Shown: positions 39,008 to 44,355 of the stretch, piece by piece | How the letters are laid out: each line of letters begins with the position of its first letter | Position numbering within the stretch: position 1 is the stretch's first letter | DNA from: Nitrososphaerota archaeon | Lineage (GTDB): Archaea; Thermoproteota; Nitrososphaeria; Nitrososphaerales; Nitrososphaeraceae | NCBI GenBank assembly: GCA_005877075.1 | Contig: VBPX01000018.1 | Coordinates: 1 to 44,355, forward strand | Reading direction: 5' to 3' | Length of the DNA: 44,355 nucleotides | Made by a program: the position numbers and the translations under genes | Notes under the pieces: generated by a model | The model's database searches: none | Seen by the model: only the letters and a program-made list of their open reading frames with translations | What the model was told of the DNA's origin: nothing

Positions 39008-40129
39008 TTAATGTGGTTTTACAATAAATAATTTTGAGCTGTTTCCATTGTGACCTAAAAGATATGCCTGGTTTGTTGATGGATTGAGGACTATATCGTC
39101 AAGTATCGAATCTGTCTCAAATTTATTACTGATATTACCTGTAACGTTTACTGCTATTGCCGTACTTTTAGTACCGGCTGAATCTTTAGACAAAATGTTG
39201 GTCATGTTTTGATCTATTATATAGAGTAAATTGTCATTAGGGTTGTATAAGATATTTTTTACATATTCTCCCTGTATACTTGATATATTTTTCTTACTTG
39301 ACAGATCAATAGCATTAACTTTTCCATCAGTACCTGCTTCATACAATATCTTTTTTTCCTTGTTGAGAGTTATTGCTATTGGATTTTGTGCTGTTATATT
39401 ATCAATTATTTTATTATTTGATTCATTTATTACTGAAATCATATTGTCATATCTTGCACCAGCATATAGTAAACGAGATTCGGGATCTAATTGAATATCC
39501 TTTATTCCATATCGCCATTTATCTATATGCATAGGTTGTAATGTATTTCCATCTATTTCATACATACCTGGATTTCCGCCCTCAGGATATAATGAGCCAA
39601 TGTATATCTTATTGGTAACGGGATTAACAGAAATCCCTGCCAAACTACCTTCTTTTCCTTCTTCAGTTTCTCCATACAATTGAATTCTCTTAAATTTCTT
39701 ATCAGTCGAGTTAATCGCATATAATGAATCAAATGCAAAGGTAGTGTCGTTCTCATTAACCAAATGCTGCCCTGTTACGTAAATAATTCCTTTGACAGGA
39801 TCTAAAGCAATATTGGATAGAAAATCATTTTCTTGGGATCCAATCTTTATAGTGTCAATCAGTTTGTTTTGAATGCTGTCAATAACATAAATTTGATTTC
39901 GGAAATTCTTTTCTCCATTATTGGCTCCAAATATTGCATAAATTTTGCCAGTTTTTTGATCCAACGCCATAGAAAGAGGTTTGTCTTTACCGAGGACGAT
40001 AGAAGAGACCGAAAATGTGTTAGGGATATCTTGTGAAAAACCTGGATGTAATATAGTAGCTCCCATTAAATTAATACTAATATAGAATATGGAAAAAAGG
40101 AATATACCGAAATTCCTAGAATTAGACAT
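39008..40129 (-). CDS. secreted YVTN-type beta-propeller protein
   Basis: A 373-residue protein with an N-terminal hydrophobic signal or anchor (about 7-26). It is followed by about six blades: repeated units of the form I.LDP..G.IYV or NPVTNKIYIG with AINS or VIDS strands. This YVTN/YncE-like propeller suggests a surface or periplasmic binding protein. Ligand unknown. It is divergent from the next gene, with a 330-base gap between them. Confidence 0.8.
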   Translation of the reverse strand: MSNSRNFGIFLFSIFYISINLMGATILHPGFSQDIPNTFSVSSIVLGKDKPLSMALDQKTGKIYAIFGANNGEKNFRNQIYVIDSIQNKLIDTIKIGSQENDFLSNIALDPVKGIIYVTGQHLVNENDTTFAFDSLYAINSTDKKFKRIQLYGETEEGKEGSLAGISVNPVTNKIYIGSLYPEGGNPGMYEIDGNTLQPMHIDKWRYGIKDIQLDPESRLLYAGARYDNMISVINESNNKIIDNITAQNPIAITLNKEKKILYEAGTDGKVNAIDLSSKKNISSIQGEYVKNILYNPNDNLLYIIDQNMTNILSKDSAGTKSTAIAVNVTGNISNKFETDSILDDIVLNPSTNQAYLLGHNGNSSKLFIVKPH

Positions 40130-40460
40130 ATAAATAATTATTAAATTTACTTATTAAAGATATAGAAACTTAATGATGGAAAAATGTTGTTTTATAATCT
40201 AATATTGCACGTGTAATAATATCTTAAAGCTCAATTTTAGAGTCATTAGATCTATCTCATGTAGCGTAAAATCCCTAATCATTTTTCTATAAAGTAAAAC
40301 AAGATGACATAGCTAACCAACTGGTGCATCAAGAATCAGGAATGTAATTGAAAAGACATAATGAGGTTTTTGAATAAAGTTTTCGTTATAGTGATATGAT
40401 GGAAATATTCTTACAGGGTTTGATATTGTAAGATTTATTAGATAATTAGCCTTATCTTAG
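40130..40460. other. intergenic, nothing seen
   Basis: AT-rich gap between divergent genes. It must hold both promoters, but no clear paired TATA/BRE element or RNA could be assigned, and no convincing open frame was seen. Confidence 0.4.
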
Positions 40461-41000
40461 ATGATGAGTCGAAAGGTTAATCTAATATATTTTCTGATTT
40501 GTTTCTTCTTTGCAGTACTTGTTATCATTCCAAAGTTAGAGGAATCAGGTTTTGGCTTTTTACAATGGCCCTCCAATATGCTAAATACCACCAACGCTAC
40601 AGCGACAAATAATACACTAATTTCGAAATCGGTACAAATTAATTCTGCTGATACTAAGGAAGTCACGGACGGAAAAAGTGTAAATATTGATTTACAAATT
40701 CAACCTTATCCAATATCAAAAAATGTCGATTCACAATTCATGATCACCTTCTTGCAACCATCTACTCAAACAGTGCAAGTCCATGTAGATTATGATTTTG
40801 CAATAACCAAAATGAATAGCGAAGTTTTTCGTGCCTCTTCTAAAACCGGACAACCATTACTACACACAGCTGAAGGAATTGTTAAAATTCCCTATAAATT
40901 TGAAGAACCGGGCCAATACTCATTACAAGTAAGTATCATGGGAATTAATTTTATCCCAATAAAAACAGAACAGACCTTATTTGACCTCAAAATAAGCTAA
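40461..41000 (+). CDS. secreted beta-rich protein of unknown function
   Basis: A 179-residue protein with an N-terminal TM or signal segment (about 6-23), a low-complexity Asn/Thr/Ala linker (about 40-60) and a beta-sandwich-like C-terminal domain containing VQVHVDYDFAITK and PYKFEEPGQYSLQVSIMGI. The pattern is like archaeal extracellular domains of the YtkA/PEFG type. Two His (in VHVDYDF and LLHTAEG) could bind metal, which is speculation. Confidence 0.65.
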   Translation: MMSRKVNLIYFLICFFFAVLVIIPKLEESGFGFLQWPSNMLNTTNATATNNTLISKSVQINSADTKEVTDGKSVNIDLQIQPYPISKNVDSQFMITFLQPSTQTVQVHVDYDFAITKMNSEVFRASSKTGQPLLHTAEGIVKIPYKFEEPGQYSLQVSIMGINFIPIKTEQTLFDLKIS

Positions 41001-41080
41001 TGTTAATTCCGTTAGTTATTCGAATAGAAACTGTAAATTTGTCTAGTGATTAACTAAAATTACTTTGTTATCAAAAGAAA

Positions 41081-41260
41081 TTATTGGTTTTCCGTTTCAT
41101 TTGCTGTTTCATTAACAGATGTTGTGTCAATTTCTGGGTTAGAATCGGAGTTGGAGGCTTCATTGATTAATTTGAGACTACTATTGTTGATAAATGCATA
41201 TGCGACAAAAAGCAATAGGAGTATACAAAATATGGTGCTTACCAATAGGAAGATATTCAT
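41081..41260 (-). CDS. 59-aa single-TM protein
   Basis: ATG 41260 to TAA 41081. A hydrophobic segment covers residues 3-23. It is followed by a polar tail rich in Ser, Asn, Asp and Glu (ending NETANETENQ), an N-glycosylation-like region if outside. It lies between a secreted protein and the ClC gene on the opposite strand. The composition is typical of a small membrane protein, but no family is known. Confidence 0.5.
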   Translation of the reverse strand: MNIFLLVSTIFCILLLLFVAYAFINNSSLKLINEASNSDSNPEIDTTSVNETANETENQ

Positions 41261-41425
41261 TATTATTCTGAAGTACTTTTCTTTGAGTAATTTAAATTAG
41301 TATTAAAATTGTGAGAACAAAGTTATAAATCCAAGAAAGCAACGATAAGCTTGATGAAGTCATGTCAATGAGACATAAATGAGGATAATAAATTTAACAA
41401 AAATTGTAAACATTAACTGAGCTCA

Positions 41426-43405
41426 ATGAATATGAGCCAAATGTCATCACAATGCCCATATATCAAATTGAATTTATCAAGATTCATCCATAGATTTGTT
41501 ACGAGATTTGACTGGACAACAATCGATCTTGTCTACTTGAAAAAATGGACTGTCCTTGGTATAATCATAGGAGTTTTTTCGGGATTATTAGTAATTGCTG
41601 CTTTTGAATCAATTAGGATTTTTTCCTCATTTTTTCTCAGTGATATGATTAGGTATATTCAACCTTATCCAGAAGATGTCGCAAATTTGTCTTCGGATTA
41701 TTCATTGTATGTCTTAAAGCCATGGCTTATTCCAGTTATTTTAGGATTTACAGGTTTAGTAATAGGAATAATTTCAACAAAATTATCACCAGCCATAGGC
41801 AAGAATGGAATAGATGAGATTAGTGATGAATTTCATAATAAGAAATCCCAATTCAGTCTAAAAATTTCATTTTTAAGATCTTTTTCCAGTATTTTAGCTA
41901 TAGGAAGTGGGACAAGTGGTGGAGTTGAAGATTCTCTGGGACACACTGGATCTACATTTGGAGCAATAATAGGCAGAATTTTCAAACTTGATCAGGAGGA
42001 AATTCGTATTGCAATTGCGGCAGGAATGGGTTCAACAATAGGAGGCGTCTTAAGGTTACCATTTGGTGGATCAATTTTTAGTTTAGAATTACTATATCGC
42101 AGGGATTTCATTATTAAATCACTTTATCCAGCACTATTAGCATCAATAACAAGTTATATCATTTCAGGAATAGTTCTTGATTGGCCATCTTTTTTATATG
42201 TTCCACATGAGTTTATTACAAAAACTAGTTTTCAGTCCTTAGCAGCATATGCCGCTATGGCTGCTATTATAGGAATAATAGGAATAGGATATGTAAAGAC
42301 AGTTCAGATTTTTCGAAAACATTTTGAAAATATGAAAATTCCACTTTACTTTAGGTCAGCACTTGGCGGAATAATTATTGGAATTTTTGCAATTGGTTTT
42401 CCAGAAATATTAGGAACGGGTTATGGATGGTTGCAACTTGCGACAGTTGGTAATCATCAACTCTTTCCACTCTGGATTATGTTTCCAGTAATTGTAATGA
42501 AAATCTTCGCAACAGCAGTTTCAAATGGATCACGTAATAGTACGGGTCTACTTGGTCCATCATTAGTTATAGGTGGTCTTATTGGTTCAGCTCTTATTAC
42601 ATTGTTTCATTCATTTGGAATTTTCATGTTTATTGACACAACATCTGCAACATTGATATCAATATTTGCTTTCTTTACTGCGAGTACTAGAACTCCGATC
42701 TCGGCGATTGTAATAGGCATTGAAATTGTTGGAAGTTATACATTACTTATTCCAATAGTCATATCAGTGATTATATCAAATATTATCTCTGGGCAAAATA
42801 ATTGTATTTATAAGAATTACGTTTCCAATATGAAGCTACAATTGCTAAACGCAAAAAAAAATAATTCAGAATTAAGAAATTACTTGGTAAGAGATGCGAT
42901 GAATTCAGATTTCTATAACATAAATCGAAATACAACAATTAATGATGCCATTAATATAATGAAAGATCTGAATGTTAAATCACTAATTGTTACTAACAAT
43001 GAAGATAAACTTCAAGGAATGGTTTATTTTGAGGCTTTATCAAATGTTTCTACGATTCAAAAAAATACGATAGTTGAAACTATAATGGTATTTGACCCAC
43101 CAGTCCTACGTCCTCTGGACCCAATTCTGAACTATTTTGAATTGATAAGTAAAACAGCAGTGTCTGAAGTCCCAGTAGTGTCACCAGATGATGACAAGTT
43201 AGTTTTATCAATATTATCAATTAGAGATATAGACAAATTATTAAACAATATCAACAATATCAATGATCCAATTTTACCTGATCTAGAAGATAGCAAATTG
43301 CAAAAACATATCACTAATAATCTCTCTCATGATTTTTCTATAAATCAAGATATTCATAAGAACAACAAAATCTTGAATAAATTAAGAAATTACTGGACAC
43401 AATAG
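41426..43405 (+). CDS. ClC-family chloride channel/antiporter with CBS pair
   Basis: A 659-residue membrane protein with about ten or more TM segments (residues 40-460) and two CBS domains (about 485-630) at the C-terminus. The N-terminal filter motif is IGSGTSGGVEDSLGHTG in place of the usual GREGP-type motif: the gating Glu is retained, but the Gly-Pro after it are Asp-Ser. A later motif, NGSRNSTGLLGPSLVIGGLIG, matches the GxFxPxxxxGA region. CBS pairs bind nucleotides and gate ClC proteins. It probably exchanges chloride or another anion for protons. Confidence 0.88.
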   Translation: MNMSQMSSQCPYIKLNLSRFIHRFVTRFDWTTIDLVYLKKWTVLGIIIGVFSGLLVIAAFESIRIFSSFFLSDMIRYIQPYPEDVANLSSDYSLYVLKPWLIPVILGFTGLVIGIISTKLSPAIGKNGIDEISDEFHNKKSQFSLKISFLRSFSSILAIGSGTSGGVEDSLGHTGSTFGAIIGRIFKLDQEEIRIAIAAGMGSTIGGVLRLPFGGSIFSLELLYRRDFIIKSLYPALLASITSYIISGIVLDWPSFLYVPHEFITKTSFQSLAAYAAMAAIIGIIGIGYVKTVQIFRKHFENMKIPLYFRSALGGIIIGIFAIGFPEILGTGYGWLQLATVGNHQLFPLWIMFPVIVMKIFATAVSNGSRNSTGLLGPSLVIGGLIGSALITLFHSFGIFMFIDTTSATLISIFAFFTASTRTPISAIVIGIEIVGSYTLLIPIVISVIISNIISGQNNCIYKNYVSNMKLQLLNAKKNNSELRNYLVRDAMNSDFYNINRNTTINDAINIMKDLNVKSLIVTNNEDKLQGMVYFEALSNVSTIQKNTIVETIMVFDPPVLRPLDPILNYFELISKTAVSEVPVVSPDDDKLVLSILSIRDIDKLLNNINNINDPILPDLEDSKLQKHITNNLSHDFSINQDIHKNNKILNKLRNYWTQ

Positions 43406-43585
43406 TCTAACGAATAGTAGAATATATAGAAATTTTAAGCATAGCTAAAGTTGTAATTTATCTTCAATATATGATACAACTTTTCGATATCTTTCTCCCG
43501 TCGCATACTTTGTACCTTAATATTTTTGAATTACTAGTCGAATATAAAAAAGATCAATGAAGAGAATAGTTGATTTTTGTTATTT

Positions 43586-43600
43586 AAAAAAAGAGAAAAA
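43586..43600 (-). terminator. T-rich terminator after plastocyanin gene
   Basis: The minus strand reads TTTTTCTCTTTTTTT just past the stop of the copper protein gene, a typical archaeal terminator. Confidence 0.5.
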
Positions 43601-43606
43601 GGAGAT

Positions 43607-44355
43607 TTACTTTACCACTACTTGTCCCTTCATATAAGGATGAAGAGTACAATAGTAGTCAAATGTTCCCGCATTACTAAATGTCCATTGAAATGTTTTT
43701 CCTCCAGCCAAATAGCTTGAGTCAAACGCTGTACCTGATTCGCCTCCTTCAGCACTGCCCGATGTTACTGTATGTAATGTGGAATCTGCATTTTTCCAAA
43801 GTACCGCTGCGCCCTTTGATATCGTTATTGTTGGAGGATCAAAAAATTTGCTATTGCTTGGTGTAGAGGAACCTGGTGAAATGGTTACTTCAGAAGTTGA
43901 TGTTGGTGCTGCGGATTGGTTTCCTCCCATAGTAGTGGAATTTCCACTCATATTTCCACTCATACCAGTCATATTTCCACTCATATTTCCACACATATTT
44001 CCACTCATATTTCCACTCATATTTCCACTCATATTTCCACTCATATTTCCACTCATATTTCCACTCATCATTGTTCCGTTACCTGTCATGTTACTACTTG
44101 TATTGTCCATTGTAGCGTTTTGGGTTACTTCCTTATCACCTGTATTTGTGTTAGATTCGGATTTTGATGATGAAGATTCTGATGAAGATTTTGATGAAGA
44201 AGATTCAGAAGAGGAGGATGGTGAAGAGGAGGATGGTGAAGAGCAGGTTACACTCTCACTGCCTTTCGGTGCAACACATGTTCCTGTTGGATGATCAGTT
44301 GCAGTTGAATTATCCATTGCAACTACTGCAAAAGCAGCACCTTTGATAACATCTT
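43607..44355 (-). CDS. plastocyanin-like blue-copper protein with MSGN repeats, 5'-partial
   Basis: A secreted electron-transfer protein that runs off the right edge. The frame stays open upstream of the Met at 44317 to 44355, with a hydrophobic AAFAVVAM stretch that looks like a signal peptide end. A Ser/Glu/Lys-rich low-complexity linker and about eleven MSGN-type repeats lead to a cupredoxin domain of about 85 residues with likely ligands His (STLHTVTS), Cys and His (YYCTLHP) and Met (PYM). Copper carriers of this type serve the AMO electron chain. Confidence 0.88.
   Translation of the reverse strand, partial: DVIKGAAFAVVAMDNSTATDHPTGTCVAPKGSESVTCSSPSSSSPSSSSESSSSKSSSESSSSKSESNTNTGDKEVTQNATMDNTSSNMTGNGTMMSGNMSGNMSGNMSGNMSGNMSGNMCGNMSGNMTGMSGNMSGNSTTMGGNQSAAPTSTSEVTISPGSSTPSNSKFFDPPTITISKGAAVLWKNADSTLHTVTSGSAEGGESGTAFDSSYLAGGKTFQWTFSNAGTFDYYCTLHPYMKGQVVVK
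43941..44069. repeat. 12-bp tandem repeat coding MSGN
   Basis: The plus-strand unit CATATTTCCACT (MSGN on the minus strand) repeats about eleven times with minor changes: one MCGN, one MTG and an inserted CATACCAGT. The unit is a multiple of three, so copy-number changes keep the frame. Confidence 0.9.

Noticed and set aside
43779-44294. Plus-strand frame with IFPLIFPL repeats
   Set aside because: It is the antisense of the MSGN repeat region of the copper protein, which has clear ligands and a signal-like start.

Overview
The window is from an ammonia-oxidizing archaeon (Thaumarchaeota/Nitrososphaeria). It carries archaeal amoA, amoX and amoB, archaeal 16S and 23S rRNA genes, TFB, Rpo7, Spt4, Alba, the archaeal/eukaryotic-type ribosomal proteins S30e, L31e and L39e, and a DnaJ-ferredoxin fusion known from Thaumarchaeota. 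The low GC content, a lone amoXA/amoB cluster without amoC, and relics of urease and phosphate-transport genes suggest the Nitrososphaerales, perhaps a Nitrosocosmicus-like lineage. The lineage is an inference; the domain and phylum are not in doubt.

Layout. 1-6.3 kb is accessory and partly decayed: a 3-TM protein, an intact nickel/cobalt transporter beside what looks like a ureD/ureH remnant, a deletion scar joining half a DUF47 gene to half a PiT phosphate permease, then Alba and a secreted discoidin-like protein. 6.5-8 kb holds a Y-family DNA polymerase followed by a repeat-spacer-repeat unit resembling a minimal orphan CRISPR. 8-11.7 kb is an AlaX-type editing protein plus a cobalamin block (cbiG-cbiX-cbiC). 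12-20.6 kb is core information processing and cofactor synthesis: Mrp ATPase, GTP-dependent dephospho-CoA kinase, rpo7-spt4-nadC, nadA, S30e, nadX, a TRAM protein, a membrane-anchored cupredoxin, L39e-L31e and a degenerate FtsZ-like protein. nadX, nadA and nadC together make the whole aspartate-to-nicotinate-mononucleotide route. 20.6-28.6 kb has a tRNA methylthiotransferase, a glutamate-semialdehyde-aminomutase-like enzyme and the 16S-23S operon on the minus strand. That operon has clear processing stems, no tRNA in the spacer and no 5S gene directly downstream.

28.6-33 kb holds a DHH phosphoesterase, three hairpins in a convergent intergenic region, and a 2-oxoacid:ferredoxin oxidoreductase (korAB). 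33-35.2 kb is the ammonia monooxygenase locus: amoX and amoA on the minus strand, amoB divergent on the plus strand, with separate promoters and T-rich terminators. 35-38.8 kb has TFB, a CoA-binding protein, DnaJ-Fer and zinc-ribbon miniproteins. 39-44.4 kb is envelope-related: a YVTN-type beta-propeller, a secreted beta-rich protein, a ClC channel with CBS domains, and a plastocyanin-like copper protein with Met-rich MSGN repeats that runs off the right edge.

Several genes too short for routine ORF calling were found by eye: four Cys-rich miniproteins, L39e and one small membrane protein. Many genes seem to be leaderless with a TATA box 25-30 bases upstream, and several start at TTG.
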